Program-made: the position numbers and the translations under genes
In this document: positions 1-5,125 of the stretch, piece after piece
How positions within the stretch are numbered: position 1 is the first letter of the stretch
Layout of the letters: every line of letters starts with the position of its first letter
NCBI GenBank assembly: GCA_937894825.1
Contig: CALCQT010000157.1
Span: 1 to 5,125, forward strand
Source: an uncultured Anaerolineaceae bacterium
GTDB taxonomy: Bacteria > Chloroflexota > Anaerolineae > Anaerolineales > Anaerolineaceae
Direction of reading: 5' to 3'
Length of the DNA stretch: 5,125 bases
Notes under the pieces: model-generated
Databases searched by the model: none
What the model saw: only the letters and a program-made list of their open reading frames with translations
Told to the model about the DNA's origin: nothing

Positions 1-512
1 GCACAACGGAGGGCCTGCCCGGTTTTGAAATGTGGGGAGCGGTAAGAAACAACGAATTACTCTCGTCAATTCTTGTGTTCAACGATGGTGAGACCGCCAA
101 TATCATTTTCCAGCAAAGTTTGACCGATCATCTGCGATTTGGCGTAAACAATGTCCTGGCCTACAGTTATGTCAATCATACGCTGCAAAATAAAAAGGCT
201 GCCAAAATCTTCTATGGGCTCCACTCGCTTGACGCCCCACCCAGCGTGGATGTTTTCAAATTTCGGATGCGGTTCAAAGCAAATCCGATTCGGCAAAGAG
301 TAGCATTTCATCCAAACCTATCCTGGCTTGTCAACGATCTTTCTTATCGGGGAATCCATGCAATCCGGTCAAAAATTACCGGCAGGAATACGATCGCAAA
401 AGCCGAAGGGATGCTCCGCTTCTACCTGGAGGGGAGAAAGCCATTGGAAGCGCAAAATTGGCCCGAAGCCCTGTTGGATCAGAAAAACGATATTCTTAGG
501 AAGTGTGATTAA
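1..512 (+). CDS. Probable GNAT/FemAB-like acyltransferase, C-terminal part (5' end outside window)
   Basis: The reading frame is open from the window edge (first full codon at 3) to a TAA at 510-512, giving 169 visible residues. The ATG at 30 is probably internal, because the residues before it (TTEGLPGFE) read on naturally. The visible part resembles the C-terminal half of GNAT/FemAB-fold acyltransferases: short strands (LLSSILVF, ANIIFQQS), a helix (NVLAYSYVNHTLQNKKA), a strand and turn (IFYGLHSLDAPP), then FKFRMRFKANPIRQRVAFHP, like the 'FK..mGF...P..q.v..hP' ending of this group. Such enzymes transfer acyl or aminoacyl groups to sugars or peptidoglycan precursors; the substrate here cannot be read. 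A role in acylating an amino sugar is inferred only from the neighbouring glycan genes. It is separated from them by 478 bp containing strong inverted repeats, so it is probably transcribed separately. The family call is by pattern recognition and is moderate. Confidence 0.5.
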   Translation, partial: TTEGLPGFEMWGAVRNNELLSSILVFNDGETANIIFQQSLTDHLRFGVNNVLAYSYVNHTLQNKKAAKIFYGLHSLDAPPSVDVFKFRMRFKANPIRQRVAFHPNLSWLVNDLSYRGIHAIRSKITGRNTIAKAEGMLRFYLEGRKPLEAQNWPEALLDQKNDILRKCD

Positions 513-591
513 TCCTGAAAAGCGTAACAAAATGTTCACCTACATTGCATCGATTCCAAGGTTAAAAGTAAAAAGTTTTCATCTGAGAAAC

Positions 592-630
592 GTTATTAGG
601 TTTGTGAGCAGTGCGCACAAACCTAATAAC
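592..630. repeat. Perfect palindrome, 15-bp stem and 9-nt loop
   Basis: GTTATTAGGTTTGTG at 592-606 is the exact reverse complement of 616-630. The 9-nt loop (607-615) can add two G-C pairs (608/614 and 609/613). The hairpin lies 80 bp after the stop codon of the upstream gene. Neither side has a following T-tract, so it is not a standard intrinsic terminator. It could still act as an RNA-stabilising or Rho-related 3' hairpin, or be a small mobile palindrome. It ends only 4 bp before the larger inverted repeat. Confidence 0.85.
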
Positions 631-634
631 AAGC

Positions 635-861
635 GTGTCATCTCGACTCCCGAAAGGGGCGCCAAAGGTGTCCCGTCGGGGTGGAGAGATCCTCAATCAG
701 ATTCTCGGGTCTGAAGTTTTCCAGAGGGTAGTAGTGCGAAAATTTCTTACTTTTTTTCATATTGAATTCCACTGGAGAATATCAGACCTGAAATGAACAT
801 TGAGGGTCTCTCCAACCCGACGGGACGTCTACGACGCCCCTTTCGGGAGTCGAGATGACAC
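635..861. repeat. Large inverted repeat, two head-to-head copies of a palindromic unit
   Basis: Bases 635-714 and the reverse complement of 782-861 align without gaps over 80 nt with 66 identities; the first 27 nt are identical. The match continues weakly inward (717-727 with 769-779, 9 of 11), giving arms of about 93 nt and a loop of about 41 nt. Each unit has internal hairpins: CCC-GAAA-GGG, CCC-GTC-GGG, and an outer ATCTC (640-644) with GAGAT (686-690). The layout resembles REP/BIME-type or MITE-like intergenic elements. No transposase is present. A transcript across it would fold into a long hairpin and could limit read-through between the flanking genes. Confidence 0.85.
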
Positions 862-964
862 AATGATAGTAATTTTCTACTTTTGACACTCTCAACCATT
901 CTTTGATCTGGACGTCAAAATTTAATGCACGTTTCATAAACGACCCCGTCGCCCAAACAGATAC

Positions 965-977
965 AGATAGATAGATA
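965..977. repeat. Short AGAT tandem repeat in the 5' leader
   Basis: Three and a quarter copies of AGAT end 13 nt before the ATG at 991, preceded by the related ACAGATAC. It contains the TAA at 976-978 that closes the frame upstream of the next gene and so fixes its start at 991. The copy number is too low to claim phase variation. Confidence 0.6.
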
Positions 978-990
978 AGAAGCCGCTGCC

Positions 991-2493
991 ATGGAAAAAA
1001 CAAATTTATCCTACCCTTTCACGCTATTTTTCTCACCCTTGAAAGCAGAATACCAAAATCTGATCAAACGGGGTTTTGATATTTTGGTTTCCGCCCTGGG
1101 CATCCTTTTTCTGTCCCCATTCATCCTTATCATAGCAATCGCGATCAAACGGGACAGCCCCGGTCCTGTCTTTTACAAGGGGCCGCGCGTGGGGAAAAAC
1201 GGAAAAGAATTCAAAATCCTCAAATTCCGGACCATGTATGAAAAACCGGAGAGCTACCGCGGCGCCCGTCTCACAGCTCAGGATGACTGCCGGATCACAC
1301 CCTTCGGAAAATGGCTCCGCGACACAAAAATCAATGAACTGCCGCAACTCTGGAATGTACTGGTCGGCGAAATGAGCTTTGTCGGCCCACGCCCGGAAGA
1401 TCCGCAACTCGCTGCCGGATGGCCGCCGGAAAGCCGGAAAATGATTCTCTCCGTTCGCCCGGGCATCACCAGCCCCGCTTCCGTCATCTACCGGGATGAG
1501 GAAAAGATGCTTTCATCGGATAACGTCATGGATCTCTACCTGTCCCGGATTCTGCCGGACAAGATGCGGTTGGACGAATTGTATGTGAAAGAGCAGAGCA
1601 TTTGCACCGACCTGGACGTCATCTTTATGACCATTGCCGGTTTGACCCCCAAATTCCGTACCGCATCCATCGATGAATTCCATCTCTTTGCCGGATATTT
1701 CTACCGCATTATCCAGCAGACCATCTCCTGGGTTTTACTCGACACGGTGATCGCTTTACTGAGCATTGGAATCGCCGCCATTTTTTGGAAAGTAACCGGG
1801 CCATTCTATGTCGGTATAGAGACAATTTTAGGACTCTCTTTGTTCGCTGCCATCGTTTTCAGCCAAATGAACCGCATCTTCGGCCTGCGAAAAGTCCAGT
1901 GGCGCTACGCAGGCTATGCGCATATTATCGAATTGGCGCTTTGCTCGATCCTCACCATGACCTTTTTGATCCTGAGCAACGCCATCCTGCCCCAACCGGT
2001 CGTCCGGACGCGTTTCATTATTGACTTCAGCCTGATCGCGTTCAACGGGTTTGTCGCGGTTCGTTATCGCAGACGATTAATGACCGGCATCGCAAACCAT
2101 TGGCTGCGAAAACGGCGGGGAAAAAGTAAACTGGGTGAAAAAGTCCTGGTTGTCGGCGCGGGAGATTGCGGGGAAACCGCGCTTTGGCTGATGCAGCAGA
2201 GTAAATTTGCCAAAGCCTTCGTGATCAGCGGTTTTGTCGACGACGATTTTCGCAAAAAAGGCCTGCAGCACCATGGCATCCCGGTGATCGGATTAACCAA
2301 AGATATACCGCACATTGTAGCAGAGGAAGATATTAAACTAATCCTCTTCGCGATTTCGGATTGTAATCCCAAGACCAGAGACCGCATTCTCAACCTCTGC
2401 CGCGCGACATCGGCACGCGTGATCCGGATACCGGATTTCATTGAAAGTTTTAACCAATCACTATTCAAACAAACGATCGAGGCAACAGGATGA
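991..2493 (+). CDS. Monotopic phosphoglycosyl transferase fused to a C-terminal 4-TM plus Rossmann (CoA_binding_3-like) module
   Basis: The N-terminal part (about residues 25-225) is a bacterial sugar transferase of the PglC/WbaP superfamily, which moves a sugar-1-phosphate from an NDP-sugar to undecaprenyl phosphate. Visible motifs are KRGFD (26-30), a membrane-inserted hydrophobic stretch with the Ser-Pro break (31-52), SPGPVFYKGPRVG (56-68), KFRTM (78-82), ELPQLWNVLVGEMSFVGPRP (116-135) and RPGIT (156-160). The usual Asp-Glu catalytic pair reads Asn115-Glu116. The C-terminal part has four predicted membrane helices (about 243-266, 272-292, 310-330, 340-358) and a Rossmann domain with VLVVGAGDCGE (385-395), GFVDDD (414-419) and GIPVIG (429-434), like the N-terminal halves of FlaA1/PglF/CapD or WbaP. 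This is the reverse of the WbaP order. An in-frame TAA at 976-978 makes ATG 991 the first possible start; the RBS is weak. The stop overlaps the next start (ATGA). Confidence 0.88.
   Translation: MEKTNLSYPFTLFFSPLKAEYQNLIKRGFDILVSALGILFLSPFILIIAIAIKRDSPGPVFYKGPRVGKNGKEFKILKFRTMYEKPESYRGARLTAQDDCRITPFGKWLRDTKINELPQLWNVLVGEMSFVGPRPEDPQLAAGWPPESRKMILSVRPGITSPASVIYRDEEKMLSSDNVMDLYLSRILPDKMRLDELYVKEQSICTDLDVIFMTIAGLTPKFRTASIDEFHLFAGYFYRIIQQTISWVLLDTVIALLSIGIAAIFWKVTGPFYVGIETILGLSLFAAIVFSQMNRIFGLRKVQWRYAGYAHIIELALCSILTMTFLILSNAILPQPVVRTRFIIDFSLIAFNGFVAVRYRRRLMTGIANHWLRKRRGKSKLGEKVLVVGAGDCGETALWLMQQSKFAKAFVISGFVDDDFRKKGLQHHGIPVIGLTKDIPHIVAEEDIKLILFAISDCNPKTRDRILNLCRATSARVIRIPDFIESFNQSLFKQTIEATG
2479..2482 (+). 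promoter_or_regulatory. Shine-Dalgarno site for the dehydratase start
   Basis: GAGG lies 7 nt before the ATG at 2490, inside the end of the preceding gene. This supports ATG 2490, which overlaps the upstream stop as ATGA and implies translational coupling. Confidence 0.6.
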
Positions 2494-3466
2494 CAGAAAG
2501 ATTCAAAGGGAAAAAAGCGCTGGTGACCGGCGCCGGAGGATTCATCGGCAGTCATTTAAGATCGGAAGAGCACACGTCTTCACGCGCTACACATCGCGCG
2601 CCGACAGCGGCCTGCTGAATGATCTGCCGAAGGATTTATTCAATGAACTTGAGATTATCCGCGGCGATTTACGGGATTCCGACGCCGTTGCCCGGGCGGT
2701 CAAAGGCTGCGATCTGGTCTACCATCTCGGTGCTTTGATCGCCATCCCTTACTCTTATCAGCATCCCAAAGAAGTTGCGGATGTCAACGTGATGGGAACG
2801 ATGAACATGCTGCTGGCCTGCCGCGATCAGGGCGTGGAAAAAATGATCCACACCTCGACAAGCGAGGTTTACGGCACCGCCGTATACGTCCCGATTGATG
2901 AAAAACATCCCCTGCAAGGTCAATCCCCCTATTCCGCCAGCAAAATCGGTTGTGATCACCTTGCCGAGAGTTTTTACCGTTCGTTCGACTTGCCGGTGAT
3001 CACGGTTCGCCCTTTCAACACATTTGGCCCCCGGCAATCCGCGCGGGCGGTAATCCCGACCATCATCACACAAGCGCTCTCGGGAAACAGCCTCACGCTT
3101 GGGAACCTGAAGACAAGCCGTGACTTCACCTATGTCAGCGACACCGTCGAAGGATTCCTCAAAGCATCGCTTTCAACAGATGGGGTGGGCATGGTATTGA
3201 ATCTGGGAACCGGGACAGAAATAACGATCGGAGCGCTGGTCGAGATGGTTGGAAAACTCCTTGGTAAAGCGCTTGAAGTTCAGCTGGCAGACCAAAGGAT
3301 GCGCCCCGGGAAATCCGAGGTACACCGCCTCATTTCCGATAATCGTCTTGCCGGAAGAACGATTGGCTGGCAACCGGCCATCAGTTTGGAAGCGGGCCTG
3401 GATCTGACGATCCAATGGATCCGGGAAAATCTTAATCAATTCGTCGTCGGAAAGTACGAGGTCTAA
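2490..3466 (+). CDS. legB: LegB-like NAD-dependent nucleotide-sugar 4,6-dehydratase (extended SDR), interrupted by an adapter artefact
   Basis: The true start is ATG 2490, giving MTERFKGKKALVTGAGGFIG with the NAD-binding GxxGxxG at 2529-2549. After SHL (ends 2558) the sequence becomes Illumina adapter (2559-2579). The literal frame then reads to a TGA at 2616-2618, while the rest of the protein continues from 2582 in another frame (TRYTSRADSGLL...) to TAA 3464-3466. Later motifs are GDLRD, YHLGALIAIPYSY, HTSTSEVYG, the catalytic YxxxK (Tyr 2930-2932, Lys 2942-2944) and VRPFNTFGPRQSARAVIPT, closely matching the family annotated as LegB, the GDP-GlcNAc 4,6-dehydratase of legionaminic acid synthesis. 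The two parts give 23 + 294 residues; with about 14-15 missing this reaches roughly 330, normal for the family. The enzyme makes a 4-keto-6-deoxy sugar in the cytoplasm. Substrate (GDP- or UDP-GlcNAc or another) is inferred. The gene is probably intact in the organism. Confidence 0.85.
2559..2579 (+). other. Illumina TruSeq adapter sequence embedded in the assembly
   Basis: These 21 bases begin AGATCGGAAGAG and continue CACACGTCT, identical from memory to the start of the TruSeq read-1 3' adapter; the match ends at 2580, where the adapter would have G and the window has T. It sits exactly where the dehydratase loses its reading frame and about 14-15 conserved-fold residues. It should be treated as a sequencing or assembly artefact, not native DNA. 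For the frame to be restored, the lost native sequence must be 1 more than a multiple of 3 in length, for example 43 or 46 nt. Confidence 0.95.
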
Positions 3467-3473
3467 AGATTTT

Positions 3474-4184
3474 ATGAAAGCAGTCATCCTTGCGGGAGGA
3501 AAAGGACGCCGGCTAGCGCCATTCACCAATATTATTCCCAAACCGCTGATGCCGGTCGGCGAAAGACCCATTCTGGAAATTTTGCTCCGGCAAATGAAGT
3601 GCGCCGGAATCAATGAAGTTTTTCTGACCGTCGGCTATCAGTCCTATCTATTGCGCTTGTTTTTCGGCAACTCCCAGGATCTGGGACTGAAGATCAATTT
3701 TGTTGAGGAATCGAAACCGCTGGGAACATCCGGGCCGCTGGCAAATATCGAAGGGTTAGCGCAAACTTTTCTGGTCAGCAACGGAGACGTCCTCACAAAT
3801 TTGCAGTTTACCGATTTGATTGCTTTCCATCATGAACAAGGCGCCATCGCGACCATCGCGACCCATCAACGAAAAGTAAACATTGACCTGGGCGTGATTT
3901 ACTCCGACGACTCAAAACAGGTGATCGATTACAAAGAAAAGCCGGCCATCGATTATCAGGTCAGTATGGGTGTTTATGTCTTTGAACCCAGGATTCTGGA
4001 CTTTATCCCTAAGGGGGAATACCTGGACTTTCCCAATCTGGTTTTGAAGTTACTGGACAAAGGCGAAAAGGTCGCCGCCTATCAGTTCGCGGGATACTGG
4101 GAAGATTTAGGCCGTCCGGATGACTACCAACGGGCGACCAAAGATTTTGAACAAATGCGGCATCAGTTTTTACCGGAAGCGTGA
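3474..4184 (+). CDS. Sugar-1-phosphate nucleotidyltransferase (NTP_transferase family)
   Basis: This 236-residue protein is a single nucleotidyltransferase domain that joins an NTP to a sugar-1-phosphate, giving an NDP-sugar and pyrophosphate. Visible motifs are the nucleotide-binding LAGGKGRRLAPFT (6-18), PKPLMPVGERPILE (22-35, conserved Lys23), PLGTSGPL (82-89), the metal-site SNGD (102-105), YKEKP (153-157) and GYWEDLGRPDDY (207-218, Asp211 the likely second metal ligand). It has no C-terminal left-handed beta-helix (as in GlmU) and no CBS domains (as in Campylobacter PtmE). It is closest in style to mannose-1-phosphate guanylyltransferase-like or PtmE-like enzymes. With a LegB-like neighbour, making a GDP-hexosamine is plausible, but the nucleotide cannot be read from sequence alone. 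It starts 7 nt after the dehydratase stop, with GAGG at 3458-3461 as a rather distant ribosome site. Confidence 0.88.
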   Translation: MKAVILAGGKGRRLAPFTNIIPKPLMPVGERPILEILLRQMKCAGINEVFLTVGYQSYLLRLFFGNSQDLGLKINFVEESKPLGTSGPLANIEGLAQTFLVSNGDVLTNLQFTDLIAFHHEQGAIATIATHQRKVNIDLGVIYSDDSKQVIDYKEKPAIDYQVSMGVYVFEPRILDFIPKGEYLDFPNLVLKLLDKGEKVAAYQFAGYWEDLGRPDDYQRATKDFEQMRHQFLPEA

Positions 4185-4188
4185 AATT

Positions 4189-5125
4189 ATGTGGAAAATA
4201 CCTTTATCAGACGTACGGTTGGGGACGGCGGAGATTGATGCTGTCGAGGCGGTGTTGAAAGGCGGCTGGCTCAGCATGGGGGCCGTCAGCGCGGAATTTG
4301 AGAAAGACTTTTCGGATTTTACCGGCGCGAATTTTTGTTTCGCGGTTACCAACGCCACCGCCGCGCTGCATCTGGCCTGTGAGGCGTTGGGCGTTGGCCC
4401 CGGAGACGAAGTGATCGTGCCGTCGTTGACCTTCGTCGCCACCGCAAACGCGGTGCTATACACCGGCGCGACACCGGTTTTCGCTGACATCACCAGTGAG
4501 GCCGATCTCACCATTTCAGCCGCTGCAATTGAAGCCGCCGTCACGCCGCGCACCAAAGCGATCATTGTCATGCACTATGCGGGGTATCCCTGCGACATGC
4601 CTGCGATCTGCGCTTTGGCGGAAAAGCACCAGCTATTCATTATTGAGGATGCCGCCCATGCCGCGGGTTCATATCTGCACGGGAAGCATTTGGGCACACT
4701 GGGAGATGTCGGTTGTTTCAGCTTCTTCGCCAATAAGAACATGAGCACCGCCGAAGGCGGAATGGTCACGACGAACAATGCGGCGCTGGCTGAAAAGATC
4801 AAATTGCTGCGCTCACACGGCATGACGACGCTGACATGGGACCGCCACCGGGGTCATGCCTGGAGTTATGACGTGGCGGCGATTGGGTACAATTACCGCA
4901 TCGATGAAATCCGGGCGGCTTTGGGTCGGGTTCAGTTGGCCAGTCTGTCGGAACGAAACCAGAAACGGAAACAACTTACCAATCACTACTTTCGTTTATT
5001 GAAAGACAGCGAAATCGGCATTCCCTTCATGGAACACCCGGGGCTGTCCGCCTGCCACATCCTGCCGATTGTTCTTCCAAAAAACAGCGATCGGACCCGT
5101 TTCATGGAAAATATGAAGCAACTGG
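4189..5125 (+). CDS. DegT/DnrJ/EryC1/StrS-family PLP aminotransferase (3' end outside window)
   Basis: The frame is open from ATG 4189 to the window edge (312 residues), 4 nt after the preceding stop, with GGAAG at 4174-4178 as a possible ribosome site. The family transfers an amino group, usually from glutamate, to a keto nucleotide sugar. Visible signatures: IPLSDVRLG start, GGWLSMG (25-31), TNATAALHLA (54-63), GPGDEVIVPSLTFVAT (70-85), IIEDAAHAAG (151-160; Asp154 pairs with the PLP ring nitrogen), SFFANKNMSTAEGG (178-191; Lys183 is the PLP lysine), RSHGM (208-212), GYNYRIDEIRAALG (233-246) and HILPI (290-294). Members are usually about 370-390 residues, so roughly 60-75 are missing. Its expected substrate is the 4-keto sugar made by the dehydratase two genes upstream. 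It does not obviously match LegC over another 4-aminotransferase, so no symbol is given. Confidence 0.93.
   Translation, partial: MWKIPLSDVRLGTAEIDAVEAVLKGGWLSMGAVSAEFEKDFSDFTGANFCFAVTNATAALHLACEALGVGPGDEVIVPSLTFVATANAVLYTGATPVFADITSEADLTISAAAIEAAVTPRTKAIIVMHYAGYPCDMPAICALAEKHQLFIIEDAAHAAGSYLHGKHLGTLGDVGCFSFFANKNMSTAEGGMVTTNNAALAEKIKLLRSHGMTTLTWDRHRGHAWSYDVAAIGYNYRIDEIRAALGRVQLASLSERNQKRKQLTNHYFRLLKDSEIGIPFMEHPGLSACHILPIVLPKNSDRTRFMENMKQL

Larger units (their letters stand above)
513..990. other. Gene-free intergenic repeat island
   Basis: I find no credible gene in these 478 bases. Short open frames here run through palindromic DNA and carry no recognisable domain. The stretch holds, in order, an AT-rich segment at 561-577, a perfect palindrome at 592-630, a large inverted repeat at 635-861, an AT-rich segment at 871-887 that is partly the reverse complement of 561-577, and a short AGAT repeat just before the next start codon. 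It separates the acyltransferase from the glycan operon and presumably holds the operon promoter, but no convincing -35/-10 pair is visible. Confidence 0.75.

Noticed and set aside
592..640. Intrinsic transcription terminator after the acyltransferase gene
   Set aside because: The stem is strong but neither side is followed by a run of T, and the stem itself is not GC-rich.
883..888. TTGACA as the -35 box of an operon promoter
   Set aside because: The hexamer is a perfect consensus, but no acceptable -10 box lies 16-18 nt downstream, and it sits in an AT-rich stretch where chance hits are common.
328..1003. Small proteins encoded across 328-714 (+), 611-796 (+) and 782-1003 (-)
   Set aside because: The first overlaps the acyltransferase in another frame. 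Frames through both repeat arms share a peptide (VISTPERG ... VPSGWRDPQ) only because the arms are inverted copies; there is no coding evidence.
2441..2489. A start at 2441 for the dehydratase, in the frame of its C-terminal part
   Set aside because: The peptide encoded there before 2582 has no SDR character and overlaps the end of the phosphoglycosyl transferase in another frame. The true N-terminus with GxxGxxG starts at 2490; the frame change comes from the adapter.
2540..2620. Programmed frameshift or natural pseudogene in the dehydratase
   Set aside because: No slippery site is seen, and the break coincides exactly with an adapter sequence, which explains it fully.
1033..3613. Minus-strand open frames opposite the glycan genes (for example 1033-1407, 2064-2555, 2669-3073, 3173-3613)
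   Set aside because: They lie antisense to genes with clear conserved motifs and encode no recognisable domain.
4170..4823. Open frames at 4170-4571 (-), 4496-4744 (+) and 4575-4823 (-)
   Set aside because: All are shadows of the aminotransferase, whose PLP-lysine and other family motifs read continuously in the 4189 frame.
1..5125. CRISPR array, tRNA, rRNA, integrase, transposase or attachment site
   Set aside because: No spaced direct repeats, cloverleaf tRNA, rRNA signature or recombinase gene was recognised on either strand.

Overview
The window looks like part of a bacterial surface-polysaccharide or glycoconjugate locus, with all supported genes on the + strand. Base composition is moderate. 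A palindromic intergenic repeat of the 'GTCATCTCGACTCCCGAAAGGGGC ... GTGGAGAGAT' type and the style of the sugar genes fit a Chloroflexota/Anaerolineae-like or similar environmental bacterium. That placement is a weak inference; no ribosomal or marker gene is present. A perfect match to an Illumina library adapter inside one gene shows that the window comes from a short-read draft assembly, possibly a metagenome bin.

Layout. (1) Bases 1-512: the 3' end of a gene for a probable GNAT/FemAB-like acyltransferase. (2) Bases 513-990: a gene-free stretch with a perfect 15-bp-stem palindrome (592-630), then a large imperfect inverted repeat with arms of 80-93 bp (635-727 and 769-861), then a short AGAT repeat just before the next start codon. 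(3) Bases 991-5125: a tightly packed, probably single operon of four genes. They encode a monotopic phosphoglycosyl transferase fused to a C-terminal four-helix membrane region and Rossmann domain (991-2493); a LegB-like NAD-dependent nucleotide-sugar 4,6-dehydratase (2490-3466, interrupted by the adapter artefact at 2559-2579); a small sugar-1-phosphate nucleotidyltransferase (3474-4184); and a DegT/DnrJ/EryC1/StrS PLP aminotransferase cut by the window end (4189-5125). Junctions are an ATGA overlap, 7 nt and 4 nt.

How they fit together (inference): the nucleotidyltransferase activates a hexose or hexosamine-1-phosphate as an NDP-sugar. The dehydratase makes the 4-keto-6-deoxy sugar and the aminotransferase aminates it. 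The phosphoglycosyl transferase moves a sugar-1-phosphate onto undecaprenyl phosphate at the inner membrane to start a glycan. The upstream acyltransferase could acylate an amino sugar, but it is separated by the repeat island and may belong to another unit.

The most notable points are the adapter sequence, which makes the apparent frameshift of the dehydratase gene artificial; the reversed domain order of the phosphoglycosyl transferase; the Asn in place of the usual catalytic Asp in that enzyme; and the inverted-repeat island. I see no convincing evidence of a wholly new system.
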